From: CAYVTZ01 sp964454685
GTDB lineage: Bacteria > Bacillota > Clostridia > Christensenellales > Christensenellaceae
NCBI GenBank assembly: GCA_964454685.1
Contig: CAYVTZ010000004.1
Span: forward strand, 52,740-116,739
Length of the DNA stretch: 64,000 nucleotides
Direction of reading: 5' to 3'
Notes under the pieces: generated by a model
Told to the model about the DNA's origin: nothing
Database searches by the model: none
The model's input: the letters and a program-made list of their open reading frames with translations, nothing else
Made by a program: the position numbers and the translations under genes
In this document: positions 34,143-42,600 of the stretch, piece by piece
How positions within the stretch are numbered: position 1 is the first letter of the stretch
Layout: each line of letters opens with the position of its first letter

Positions 34143-35077
34143 AATAATACTACCTCCAAAATATCAAACAACAGCTTTTCCAGCGCTAATTTACTGTTCA
34201 GCCCTGCGCACTGCTGCCGTTTCGCAATCAAATCGCCAATCAGCAATTCTGTGTTGGTCAGCACACAATCGCTGACCGCGCCAAACTGGCGCAATTCCCC
34301 CATTTTATCCGCAAACACCGCCTGCCCTGCATAGCGCAGCGTTAAGACGTCCGCGCACACCGCCTGCATCACGCCAAGCAGCGTCCCCAAGGCATTTTCA
34401 TGTTTTACGATCATCTGCATCACCGCGCTGGTCGCTCTGTTTTTGGCGTTCCACAAACGGTTTAAGATCAAAAACGCATCTTCGCGCATTGCAAAGAAAT
34501 CCTGCTCCACCATGCTCTGCGCCAGCAAAAAATCTCCCTGCGCGAATTGGCTGAGCGCGGCAGCGCGTACCGCGGAAAGCCCGCACTCTTCACGCAGTTG
34601 CTCCATGGTCTGCTCCACATCATAGGCAATCTTCACCAGAATGCAGCGCGACAAAATCGTAGGCAGCATATTGCGCAGATTGCAGCATCCCAGCAGGAAA
34701 ACACAGCCCGTCGGCGGTTCTTCCAGCACTTTGAGCAATGCGTTTTGCGATTGCGGCGTCATTTTTTCCGCTTCCGGAATGCACACCGCCTTGTGCCCGC
34801 CTTCATAGGACTGCTTCGCAACCTCCATGGGGATCACGCGTACATCGTCCACTCGAATGGTCTTTCCGGCAGGGTCTATGGTCAAAATGTCCGCATGCGT
34901 GTTGCCCAGTACCTTGCGGCAGCCGTCACAAGTACCGCACGCCGAATGACTTTCGCAGAACAACCGCTGCAAGAAAGCGTCTATCTCCTGCCGGACGGTC
35001 TGCGCGCTGCTCGCCTGCAACAGATAAGCGCCCGCAATGTTTCCGCTTTGTAACGCGCTTTGCAACACGTCATTCAT
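34139..35077 (-). CDS. holB: DNA polymerase III delta-prime subunit
   Basis: A clamp-loader subunit of 312 residues, AAA+ superfamily. It has a Cys-rich zinc motif (CGTCDGCRKVL), the DVR segment preceding IPEAEKMTPQSQNALLKVLEEPP (the sensor-like region of HolB) and RC at TILSRC. The Walker A is not canonical, as expected for delta-prime, which does not hydrolyse ATP. The gene overlaps tmk by 8 bp and the PSP1 gene by 4 bp. It acts with DnaX and delta at the replisome. Confidence 0.93.
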   Translation of the reverse strand: MNDVLQSALQSGNIAGAYLLQASSAQTVRQEIDAFLQRLFCESHSACGTCDGCRKVLGNTHADILTIDPAGKTIRVDDVRVIPMEVAKQSYEGGHKAVCIPEAEKMTPQSQNALLKVLEEPPTGCVFLLGCCNLRNMLPTILSRCILVKIAYDVEQTMEQLREECGLSAVRAAALSQFAQGDFLLAQSMVEQDFFAMREDAFLILNRLWNAKNRATSAVMQMIVKHENALGTLLGVMQAVCADVLTLRYAGQAVFADKMGELRQFGAVSDCVLTNTELLIGDLIAKRQQCAGLNSKLALEKLLFDILEVVLL

Positions 35078-35705
35078 ACCCGGCCTCTTTCAAAATCTCC
35101 TGCATCTTGGCGTATACCTTCTCTCGCGTGGAAAACTTATCGCCGGATACGTCCATGCGCAAAATGCGCTGCGGATCACGCTGTGCCAGCAGGTCAAACC
35201 CCTCGTAAAGCTTCAAATAAAACGCTTCATCCTGCATCTCCAGCCGATCCAGCTCGCGTCGTTTGCTCATGCGTTCAAACGCCAAGTGCGGCGGAAAATC
35301 CAGAAAAAATGTTTTATGCGGCATCGCATCACCAATGGCAAAACGATTGATGGTCATAATCGCATCCAGTCCCAATCCGCGCCCCACACCTTGGTATGCC
35401 AGCGAAGAATCGATAAATCGGTCGCACAGCACAATCTTCCCTTGCGCAACCGCCGGCTTAATCACCTGCTCCACATGCTGCGCGCGCGCTGCCGCGTAAA
35501 GCAGCGCTTCTGTTTTGTCATTCATTTCGTCGTGCTCCACATCCAGCAGCAAACCGCGAATCTTCTCTGAGATTGCGCAGCCGCCCGGTTCACGCGTCAA
35601 AAGCAGGTCGTGTCCCTGCTCCTCTAATGTTTCCGCCAAAAAGCGCATCTGCGTACTTTTGCCGCATCCATCCACGCCTTCAAACGTGATAAATAATCCC
35701 TTCAA
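35070..35705 (-). CDS. tmk: Thymidylate kinase
   Basis: Phosphorylates dTMP to dTDP. The 211-residue protein begins with KGLFITFEGVDGCGKSTQM containing the Walker A, then the DRY-like DRFIDSSLAYQG. The start codon appears to be TTG, as no ATG fits and the conserved KGLFITFEG needs this position; the upstream purine stretch GGAAAGGA is somewhat far. The protein length matches the family. It overlaps holB by 8 bp. Confidence 0.95.
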   Translation of the reverse strand: MKGLFITFEGVDGCGKSTQMRFLAETLEEQGHDLLLTREPGGCAISEKIRGLLLDVEHDEMNDKTEALLYAAARAQHVEQVIKPAVAQGKIVLCDRFIDSSLAYQGVGRGLGLDAIMTINRFAIGDAMPHKTFFLDFPPHLAFERMSKRRELDRLEMQDEAFYLKLYEGFDLLAQRDPQRILRMDVSGDKFSTREKVYAKMQEILKEAGYE

Positions 35706-35741
35706 ATACTCAAAATCCTTTCCACTGTAAGACCCGCAATG

Positions 35742-37160
35742 TCACAGCATCGCTACATCAATGCCAACGTCGCAGCCAAACAGCGTATATCCCAAATCTC
35801 TTAACTTACGCAGAAAACCTACGCTCTCCTGCGTGATCTCCTGCCCCGGAATGATCACGGGCACACCCGGCGGATACGCCCCCGCGCAACACGCGCTCAC
35901 ACGCCCCGTTGCATGCTCCAAAGGCACATGCTCACGCGGCGCAAAGAATGCCTTACGTAAGCTCATGACGGGCATCACGGATAATGCTTGTCTCCACTCC
36001 TGCCCCGCGCCCTGCTCCGCTACGCTGTAATGCGTTCCCCGCACCGTTCCCAACGCCTCCCGCAAGCGGTCGAAGTGCTCCGGCTCGTCCGCCACGCCAC
36101 AAATCAAAATCACATGGTGCAAGTCTGCCGCCTCAATGCTCACGCCCTGATCCGCAAGCTGCTTTGCAGCCGTAAACCCGCTCACGCCGCGATCTTCCAC
36201 CTCAATCACCAACCGCAAAATATCACGATCCACCGCGCCCGTCTGACGCGGCACGTCCTGCAACACACACGCATATCCGCCGATCGCTTCAATCTTGCGG
36301 ATGTTCTCCTCCACACACTCGGCAACCGCCGCAATGCGTTCCTTGCCAAAGGCGCGCATATAGGCCAGCGCATAATCACCGGAACCCAGCAAGAGATAGG
36401 ATGGACTGGTGGTCTGCAACAGATTCAATCTGGATTGTGCCACTGCCGCATCCTGCTCGCGCGCAACACTCAGCGTCGCGCACTGGTTGAGCGCAGGAAG
36501 CGTCTTGTGCAGACTGGTCACCCAATAGTCGCAGCCCGCCTCCGCCGGCGACCACGGCAAAATTGCCGAAAAATCGTATGCTGCCGCGTGCGCACCGTCA
36601 CAAATCACCTGCATCCCCGCCGCGTGCGCCTCTGCGCAAATGCCCGGCAGATCGCAGCACAACCCGTAATAGTTGGGATATGTCACATAAACCGCCTTCG
36701 CATGAGGGTGTTTGCGAATCGCATCACGTATCTCCTGCACCGTCACCACTGACGGCAGCTTGTCATGCACGCTGTCGGGTGTCACAAACACGGGGTTCAC
36801 ATTGCCCTGCACAAACGCATGGATCGCGCTTAAATGCACATCCCGCGCCACAATCACCGTGTCCGTCGGCATCAGTGCGCTTTGCACCGCTGCATGCACT
36901 CCCACACTGCTGCCATTCACCAAAAAAAAGCTGCCCGCTGCCCCGATATAGTCTGCATGCAGCTGCTGCGCATGCGCAATCACGCCTTGCGGCGCATACA
37001 GATTGTCCGCACCATCCAGCTCTGTAATATCGTATTGACCTACACTGTCCGGCAAAAAGCCGCCGCCGCCTTTGTGCCCCGGCATGCAAAACCGCGTCAC
37101 AGACTGCTGCGCCACTTGCGAAAGCATGTCAAGAATCGGTGTGTTCAAATTCTTTTCCAT
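35742..37160 (-). CDS. Orn/Lys/Arg decarboxylase family protein
   Basis: A PLP-dependent fold-type I decarboxylase of 472 residues, short form like YaaO/SpeA of Bacillus. It has CMPGHKGGGGF near the N-terminus, DGAHAA with the PLP-binding Asp, and the Schiff-base lysine in TSLHKTLPALNQ. The C-terminal domain (YPPGVPVIIPGQEI) is the family signature. It likely decarboxylates arginine, lysine or ornithine to a polyamine. I prefer ATG 37160 with AAGGAT upstream. The start lies within the end of the preceding membrane protein gene (32-bp overlap). It sits beside tmk, as in other Bacillota. Confidence 0.93.
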   Translation of the reverse strand: MEKNLNTPILDMLSQVAQQSVTRFCMPGHKGGGGFLPDSVGQYDITELDGADNLYAPQGVIAHAQQLHADYIGAAGSFFLVNGSSVGVHAAVQSALMPTDTVIVARDVHLSAIHAFVQGNVNPVFVTPDSVHDKLPSVVTVQEIRDAIRKHPHAKAVYVTYPNYYGLCCDLPGICAEAHAAGMQVICDGAHAAAYDFSAILPWSPAEAGCDYWVTSLHKTLPALNQCATLSVAREQDAAVAQSRLNLLQTTSPSYLLLGSGDYALAYMRAFGKERIAAVAECVEENIRKIEAIGGYACVLQDVPRQTGAVDRDILRLVIEVEDRGVSGFTAAKQLADQGVSIEAADLHHVILICGVADEPEHFDRLREALGTVRGTHYSVAEQGAGQEWRQALSVMPVMSLRKAFFAPREHVPLEHATGRVSACCAGAYPPGVPVIIPGQEITQESVGFLRKLRDLGYTLFGCDVGIDVAML

Positions 37161-37620
37161 TTTTTGCATCCTTGAGATTGCGGAAAAAGCGATCGGAAGC
37201 AGTTAATACCACCGCCACATCCTCGCACAGTAAAACCTGCCAATGCTCTTTGCTTCGATAGCTGTATCGGTAGATTTTCTTTCCGGCGCACGACTCTCTT
37301 AGCTGCGCATAGCTGCCCACACGCACAATATCGCGCAAGGGAACAAACAGCAGTTCCTTCTCCCGTTTGCCAATCCTGCGTCCAAAGCTGACGCGATCCT
37401 TGCCGATCACGTACACGTAATCCGTCAGACCCTTTTGAAACAGCAGTATCGTTCCGACCACCACCAGCGCATACAAAACAAACTGCGGCCACACCAACCC
37501 CACAAATTTGGTGAATTCCACAAAAAAAGCAACCGTAAACAGCACAAAAAAGATTAGCACCACAATGCCAATGCCCTGCAAAGTTGAAAGCCGCTGATGC
37601 GCCAGTTCCTCTCGGTACAT
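37129..37620 (-). CDS. Small membrane protein, two transmembrane helices (unknown)
   Basis: A 163-residue protein with two adjacent hydrophobic helices (about residues 16-36 and 44-64) followed by a soluble domain with a basic loop (DRVSFGRRIGKRE) and a Tyr-rich strand (KKIYRYSYRSKEHW). No known motif is visible; the form resembles bacterial PH-like membrane proteins. ATG 37620 follows GAGGAG. A good promoter lies just upstream (37659-37687), so it is probably the first gene of a transcript with the decarboxylase. Function unknown. Confidence 0.75.
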   Translation of the reverse strand: MYREELAHQRLSTLQGIGIVVLIFFVLFTVAFFVEFTKFVGLVWPQFVLYALVVVGTILLFQKGLTDYVYVIGKDRVSFGRRIGKREKELLFVPLRDIVRVGSYAQLRESCAGKKIYRYSYRSKEHWQVLLCEDVAVVLTASDRFFRNLKDAKNGKEFEHTDS

Positions 37621-37658
37621 ATCCACTCCTCGAACGCCCGTATTTTGCGTTACGCATT

Positions 37659-37687
37659 AGTATAGCATATTCCCGTGCGGGATTCAA
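37659..37687 (-). promoter_or_regulatory. Promoter upstream of small membrane protein and decarboxylase
   Basis: On the minus strand TTGAAT (37682-37687) and TATACT (37659-37664) are 17 bp apart, with TGC just before the -10, an extended -10 pattern. It directly abuts the stop of the DUF1648 gene. Confidence 0.75.
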
Positions 37688-38179
37688 TCATCGGGTTTGG
37701 TCGTTCTCCCACTCCCTGCGCGCCCGCTTTACCGCCAGCGCATATCCTATGATAATCACAGCCAGCGCCGCAAGCAACACCGGAAGCAGCCAAATCGGCA
37801 GGGTTCGCCCCTGCAACGCACCCAGCATAATCGAACCAAACACCACAATCAAAAAAATCTTGGTCAGCAGCAGCAGTGTGTGCGTCAGTTCTACCACATG
37901 CGGATACGCCGCGCTCTCCCGCTCCACAGGCATGTTCCACACCTTAGGAAAGAACTCCAATAGCGTTATAACGCCGAATATCGCAATGGGTATCAGCATC
38001 ACCGCAAGAAATTCATTCTTAGAACCATACCGATCCGCCACACCCTGCCAGTCGAAGTGCGTGGGCAAAATCTCCGGCACGGACGCCCAGCTTGCCGCGG
38101 TGTACGCAATCATGCCCACCAACAGCGCAAAAGAGACAACCTCCAAAACTTTATTACGCGTAGAAAATGTAATTTTCAT
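37688..38179 (-). CDS. DUF1648-domain membrane protein (SdpI-like)
   Basis: A 163-residue membrane protein with four hydrophobic segments. The LPTHFDWQGVADRYGSK motif near residue 38 is the DUF1648 signature, found in SdpI and related immunity or stress proteins. ATG 38179 follows AGGAG. It lies between the ABC-F gene upstream and the promoter of the next transcript. In family members it may bind or protect from toxic peptides or regulators; no toxin partner is seen here. Confidence 0.85.
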   Translation of the reverse strand: MKITFSTRNKVLEVVSFALLVGMIAYTAASWASVPEILPTHFDWQGVADRYGSKNEFLAVMLIPIAIFGVITLLEFFPKVWNMPVERESAAYPHVVELTHTLLLLTKIFLIVVFGSIMLGALQGRTLPIWLLPVLLAALAVIIIGYALAVKRARREWENDQTR

Positions 38180-38200
38180 GCTTCAGCACTCCTAATTTGT

Positions 38201-40072
38201 TCACTCTTCCGAAAGCTCCAGCCACTCTTCCGAAAGCGCCTCATGCGCCTGCTTCACACGTTCCAGCTCAGCGTAACACGCCGTCACACGCGCATAGTCC
38301 GCCGCACATTCCTGCGCCTCGGCAAGTAACCGTTTTTCTTCCGCTTCCAGTCGCTCAATCTCACGCATCAATTCGGAAAGACGTTGACGCCTCTGCGCGT
38401 CCTGCGCGCGCTTCTGCTTCCGGCTGTGTTCTTTTGGTGCGTTGCTTTGCTCTGTGCGCTCCGTCATTGCCGCCGCTTGCGCCTCTTTTTGCTGTGTATA
38501 CGCGTCAAAGTTTCCCAAATATTCCTTGAGCGAACCTTCTTCAATCTCCAAAACCTTGTCTGCCAGAGCGTTCACAAAATAGCGGTCGTGGGATACAAAC
38601 AGCAACGTTCCCTCATATTCCATCAGCGCCTGCTCCAGGCTCTCGCGCGAAGGCAGATCCAGATGATTGGTCGGCTCGTCCAGCAATAATACATTGTGCT
38701 CACCGCACATCAAGATGGCAAACCCCACCTTGGCGCGCTCGCCGCCGCTCAGCATCTTCACTTGCTTGTATACATCCTCGCCCATCAACAGCACACGCCC
38801 CAGCATCCCGCGCGCCTCATACTCTGCCAGCGAAGGAAAGCGATCCCACAATTCGTCCAGCACGGTTTTTTCGGGGTCCAGATTCTTGTTTTCCTGATCG
38901 TAATACCCGATCAGCGTATTTTTTCCCCACACCGCAGACACATCATCCATCTGCGACGCACGCAGCAATCGCTTCATCAGCGTGGATTTCCCTGTGCCGT
39001 TCGCGCCGATCAACGCCATTTTCTCGCCTCTGCGGCAGACAAAATTCACATCCTGCGCCAGTGTCTTTTGCTCCACGGATAAATCCAGGTGTGCAACCGT
39101 CAACACATCTTGCACGCTTTTGCGCTCAAACCGGAAGGAAAAGGACGGAGGACGCGTATACTCTCGCGGCTTCTCAATCAGCTCCATGCGCTCCAGTTGC
39201 TTCTCGCGGGAACGAGCGCTTGCCGCCGTGGAAGCGCGCGCCATGTTACGCATCACATAATCTTGCAAATGCTCAATCTGGCGTGCCTGCTTTTCGTATT
39301 CCTTCTTTTGGAACGCCACACGTTCTGATTTTAGCTGCTTGTATTGCGAATAATTCCCTTTGTATTCCCACAGCCTGCCGTCTTCCAGTTCCCAGATATG
39401 ATCGGTCAGCCTGTCCAAAAAATACCGGTCATGCGAAACGATCAGCACCGCCCCCGCATATCCGCGCAAATAATCTTCCAGCCACAACAATGTCTTAAAG
39501 TCCAAGTGGTTGGTCGGTTCGTCCAAAATCAGCAATTCCGGCTTTTCCAGCAGCAGCTTTGCAATGGCAAGCCGCGTCTTTTCCCCGCCGGACAGCACAT
39601 CCACGCATTGTTCATAAGAGGTCTCGGCAAATCCCATGCCAAACAGCACCTTACGAATCTGCACCTCGATTTGATATCCGTCATGCGCTTCAAAATAGGC
39701 AAGCACTCGATCGTATTCCCGATGCAGCCCTTCGTCCTGCGGATTTTCCTGCATCTGCGCTTCCAACACCCGCAGTCTTTCGCCCGCTGCCGTCACCTTG
39801 TCAAACGCACGGCGCATCTCTTCGATCAACGTGTTGCCGCTGCGCAAGCCGCTGTTTTGGTGCAGGTATCCAATGACGATGTCCGCCCCGTGAATCACCT
39901 GCCCTGCCTCGCAAGGAATTTCACGTACCAGCGTTTTAAGCAATGTCGTTTTGCCCGCGCCGTTTGCACCGATCAAACCGATCTTGTTTCCCGCGTTCAC
40001 TCGCGCGCTTACGCCCGAAAAAATATTGACTTCTCCAAAATTCACACTGACACTTTCCAGTGCTGCAATCAT
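38201..40072 (-). CDS. ABC-F family ATPase (ribosome-associated)
   Basis: A soluble twin-ATPase of 623 residues without membrane helices. The first domain has Walker A GANGAGKTT, signature LSGGEKTRLAIA and DEPTNHLD; the second has GANGTGKST, LSGGERAKVGFA and DEPTNHLD. A charged helical linker (about residues 245-300) joins them, and a C-terminal coiled coil (residues about 545-623) follows. This is the YdiF/Uup-type ABC-F architecture; members act on stalled ribosomes or give antibiotic resistance. ATG 40072 follows GGAGG. It has its own promoter at 40215-40242. Housekeeping use is more likely than resistance, but that is inference. Confidence 0.93.
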   Translation of the reverse strand: MIAALESVSVNFGEVNIFSGVSARVNAGNKIGLIGANGAGKTTLLKTLVREIPCEAGQVIHGADIVIGYLHQNSGLRSGNTLIEEMRRAFDKVTAAGERLRVLEAQMQENPQDEGLHREYDRVLAYFEAHDGYQIEVQIRKVLFGMGFAETSYEQCVDVLSGGEKTRLAIAKLLLEKPELLILDEPTNHLDFKTLLWLEDYLRGYAGAVLIVSHDRYFLDRLTDHIWELEDGRLWEYKGNYSQYKQLKSERVAFQKKEYEKQARQIEHLQDYVMRNMARASTAASARSREKQLERMELIEKPREYTRPPSFSFRFERKSVQDVLTVAHLDLSVEQKTLAQDVNFVCRRGEKMALIGANGTGKSTLMKRLLRASQMDDVSAVWGKNTLIGYYDQENKNLDPEKTVLDELWDRFPSLAEYEARGMLGRVLLMGEDVYKQVKMLSGGERAKVGFAILMCGEHNVLLLDEPTNHLDLPSRESLEQALMEYEGTLLFVSHDRYFVNALADKVLEIEEGSLKEYLGNFDAYTQQKEAQAAAMTERTEQSNAPKEHSRKQKRAQDAQRRQRLSELMREIERLEAEEKRLLAEAQECAADYARVTACYAELERVKQAHEALSEEWLELSEE

Positions 40073-40214
40073 GCGTTTCCTCCAAATCCGGAGCGACGTT
40101 TAATGTGTTTCGCCTACCCTGTTTTTTCATTCATGCCATAAGGTTTGTGTGTGCGTGCAAAAATCACCCGCAACACAGCCATTGATTGTCACTCCTCATG
40201 GTTCAGCAGACATT

Positions 40215-40242
40215 ATTATAGCACAACCGCCAAAAACTGCAA
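40215..40242 (-). promoter_or_regulatory. Promoter of ABC-F gene
   Basis: On the minus strand TTGCAG (40237-40242) and TATAAT (40215-40220) are 16 bp apart, about 145 bp before the ABC-F start. Confidence 0.65.
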
Positions 40243-40261
40243 TTCCTACGCAATGAAAAGC

Positions 40262-41002
40262 CTAATATTTTCGTTGGGTATATCGGCATTTGGGATAATT
40301 GGAGCATCCCCAAAACGCGCCGTATTTTCCGCTTCGCTCCACCAGCGCTCCATCACACTTCGGGCATCGTCCCTGCGCCGCGCAGCGTTCCGCTTCCTTT
40401 ATATTGGTGTGGATGTCCCGTACGTGCGCTCGTTTGTTTTGCGCCGAGCACACATTGGCTTGCCTGATGCGTTCACACAACTCTGTCAAATGCTCCGCTT
40501 GTATCTTCGGCTCTGTAAAAGATCGAATGGTGCGGATGATCTGCGTTGTGTCGATCAACAGTTGCTTGCTCTCCACCCGCAGCGTCGCATCCGGCGTGAA
40601 TGCCACAATCGGGACAAATACCTCCTGCGGCAAATCCAGCAAGACCATCAGCGCCTTAACATGACCGTAGTTTTGCAAAAAAGGATTGCGAAAGGAATAC
40701 TTTTTTCCATACATGTTTTTAGTCCATTGCGCGCCCTGTTCACTGCCCGTGATGATCCCCTTGTAATTCTTGGTTTCTATTACAAAAATACCGAATGCAG
40801 ACAAGACGATATGGTCAATCTGCGCCGTTCCCCGCTCCGTTGCTATCATCACATCGTGCATCACACGATATGCCTCCGGCAATCGGCTCAGCGAGACCGC
40901 CACCGCTTTTTCTCCAAACCACCCTTTCATCCTAGGCTTTAGTATGCCGATGAGAATGCCGCCCGCAATCAGCGCCACCACACAAATCATGATCGTGTTC
41001 AT
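40262..41002 (-). CDS. NERD-domain nuclease-like protein with topoisomerase-type zinc finger
   Basis: A 246-residue protein. An N-terminal membrane helix (about 3-22) precedes a NERD domain (GWFGEKAVAVSLSRL, then DHIVLSAFGIFVIETKNYKG with the Asp and the E-x-K core of a restriction-like nuclease). The C-terminal 40 residues carry a C4 zinc finger (CPKCDGALVERSGKYGAFWG with CSNYPKC), as in topoisomerase I tails. ATG 41002 follows GGAGGGG; the frame is open further upstream but without another site. Membrane anchoring plus DNA-binding finger suggests DNA uptake or degradation at the membrane; this is inference. Confidence 0.88.
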   Translation of the reverse strand: MNTIMICVVALIAGGILIGILKPRMKGWFGEKAVAVSLSRLPEAYRVMHDVMIATERGTAQIDHIVLSAFGIFVIETKNYKGIITGSEQGAQWTKNMYGKKYSFRNPFLQNYGHVKALMVLLDLPQEVFVPIVAFTPDATLRVESKQLLIDTTQIIRTIRSFTEPKIQAEHLTELCERIRQANVCSAQNKRAHVRDIHTNIKEAERCAAQGRCPKCDGALVERSGKYGAFWGCSNYPKCRYTQRKY

Positions 41003-41035
41003 CCAAACCCCTCCTTTTTTAAGATATATGCTTCT

Positions 41036-41064
41036 TTTATAACACAGATGCGCATGAATGGCAA
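41036..41064 (-). promoter_or_regulatory. Promoter of NERD protein gene
   Basis: On the minus strand TTGCCA (41059-41064) and TATAAA (41036-41041) are 17 bp apart, 34 bp before the start codon, giving a very short leader. Confidence 0.7.
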
Positions 41065-41141
41065 AGAATCCATTCCCCTCATTTCCGCTGTGTGTCACAA
41101 CCGTTTTGTATCCTCCGTTCTCCCTTCGCAAACGCCTGCGC

Positions 41142-41191
41142 CCATTTCCGGCTCGAATACGATTCCATTTCCGGCTCAAATACGTTATAAT
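41142..41191 (+). promoter_or_regulatory. Tandem 20-bp repeat with -10 element before PAP2 gene
   Basis: CCATTTCCGGCTCGAATACG (41142-41161) recurs with one change at 41165-41184, a 23-bp period. A TATAAT (41186-41191) follows at once, 28 bp before the start codon. The -35 is poor, so the repeats may be activator sites or the result of a recent duplication. Confidence 0.55.
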
Positions 41192-41219
41192 CATAAAAAA
41201 CATTGAAAAGGAATCAAAA

Positions 41220-41789
41220 ATGCTTCAAGCGCTCAACCAATTAGATCAATCCATGCTTTTTTCCACCACGATCGGGCTGTCTTGTGGATTTCTCAATGCT
41301 GTCATACTGGCATTTTTCACCTCCACCGCCTCGGTTGCCGCGCTATGGCTGCTTGCCTGCGCCGCGCTGCTGTTGGATCAAAAAACACGTCGCTGCGGAC
41401 TCGCGTTGCTGTTAGCCGTCACGCTTGCTTTTATGGTTGGTGAACTCACCCTCAAAAACACCATCATGCGCGATCGCCCGTTTGTATTTTATGAAGTAAC
41501 CGACCTGCTCATCAAAAAACCGGGCAGCTTTTCCTTTCCCTCCGGGCATGCCGCGTCCTCCTTTGCGTCACTCACCGTGCTTTATACGATGTGCCGCAGG
41601 ATGCGCATTCCCGCCGCCATCTATGCGCTGATGATTTCTTTTTCTCGGGTATATCTGTTCGTGCACTATCCTTCCGATGTACTCGCCGGGGCATTGCTTG
41701 GAATTGCAAGCGGCTATCTTGTGATGGCGCTCATGAACCGCCTTGCGCCGCAAAACGTCAGGCTGTCGATCAGGCTACACGCTTCATAA
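41220..41789 (+). CDS. PAP2-family membrane phosphatase
   Basis: A 189-residue integral membrane lipid phosphatase with five or six helices. The three PAP2 motifs are present: KNTIMRDRP, FPSGHAASSF, and SRVYLFVHYPSD. Family members dephosphorylate undecaprenyl pyrophosphate or phosphatidate outside the membrane. ATG 41220 follows AAAAGGAA. It is alone on the plus strand between minus-strand operons. An undecaprenyl-PP phosphatase (BcrC-like) role is plausible for wall synthesis, but lipid phosphatases look the same. Confidence 0.93.
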   Translation: MLQALNQLDQSMLFSTTIGLSCGFLNAVILAFFTSTASVAALWLLACAALLLDQKTRRCGLALLLAVTLAFMVGELTLKNTIMRDRPFVFYEVTDLLIKKPGSFSFPSGHAASSFASLTVLYTMCRRMRIPAAIYALMISFSRVYLFVHYPSDVLAGALLGIASGYLVMALMNRLAPQNVRLSIRLHAS

Positions 41790-41819
41790 AAAAACCACTC
41801 GGCAGATCGCCGGTGGTTT
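41788..41819 (-). terminator. Terminator of the CdaA operon
   Basis: AAACCAC (41792-41798) pairs with GTGGTTT (41813-41819), extended by CGGC with GCCG inside. On the minus strand it is followed by seven T (41788-41794), ending the transcript of the MinD-like gene. Confidence 0.85.
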
Positions 41820-41853
41820 ACACTCTTGTAAAGCCCCTCCGCCGCTACGCTCC

Positions 41854-42600
41854 TTACGCGTGGCCGGCTTTGTCTTGTGCGCTCGCCAGATCAGCAGCCC
41901 ACGCATCCTCTTCCACCATCCAATCCGGTCTCGTGTAGACCACGATCGGCATTGTTGGCGTAGAGATCGTTTGTACCTGTTCTAAAATATCCGCCCGTCC
42001 CGTCGTCAGCATCAGCGGAATCCCTAAGTCTGCGCTCACTTGTGCGCAAATTTCCTGCCCTTCCAGCAAATCTTGCGCCGTGGTCTGTATCCCCAAATTG
42101 GTATTGTTCACCAGCCCGTCCACACTCATCCGCACGCGCCTGCTGATTTCCTTGAGCATTTCTTCCGCTTCCGACGCGGTCTGCTGCAATGGTCTGCGCG
42201 CATTCATCACATAATAAAAGAAGGTGTCTTCCCGCTGCGCGTTAAAGTAACCAAACAGGCTACCCAATGCCGCCGCACCCACCGGATCGCCGCCCGCATC
42301 AAAAATAGCACATTCGCTGTCAAACGCCGAAAAGACTTCTGCCGAAATAGACGGCGCGTCCACATTCGTATTCGCAAACGGCGGCGCAATCAGCCGCACA
42401 CCATGCTCTTGCAGCAGATCCGCGTGTTCTGCACTCCGAAAGTACGGATTCACCACATCCATGTCCACCAGCGTCACGTGTTTTCCCGCTTGTGCCAGCG
42501 CCAGCGCGGCATTCAAGGAGATTTCCGTCTTGCCGCTGCCGTAGTTGCCCGCAAAGACGGAGAACCGCTTTGCCTCTTTTGCCCAGTCATACCCTGTCAT
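41854..42600 (-). CDS. MinD/ParA-like P-loop ATPase
   Basis: A 248-residue cytoplasmic ATPase. The FAGNYGSGKTEIS loop is a deviant Walker A, and VTLVDMDVVNPYFRS and AIFDAGGDPVG resemble the switch and Walker B of the SIMIBI class (CobB, MinD, ParA). The VNNTNL guanine-like motif is where MinD-type proteins have NKxD-like residues. It overlaps the ybbR gene by 4 bp at the end of the c-di-AMP operon. No ParB or MinC is nearby, so a chromosome or septum role is unsupported; its position suggests a link to c-di-AMP signalling. Confidence 0.8.
   Translation of the reverse strand: MTGYDWAKEAKRFSVFAGNYGSGKTEISLNAALALAQAGKHVTLVDMDVVNPYFRSAEHADLLQEHGVRLIAPPFANTNVDAPSISAEVFSAFDSECAIFDAGGDPVGAAALGSLFGYFNAQREDTFFYYVMNARRPLQQTASEAEEMLKEISRRVRMSVDGLVNNTNLGIQTTAQDLLEGQEICAQVSADLGIPLMLTTGRADILEQVQTISTPTMPIVVYTRPDWMVEEDAWAADLASAQDKAGHA

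Noticed and set aside
38201..40072. An antibiotic-resistance ABC-F gene
   Set aside because: The architecture is general ABC-F with a C-terminal coiled coil; nothing in the inter-domain linker or the surroundings (no leader peptide attenuator seen) points to resistance.
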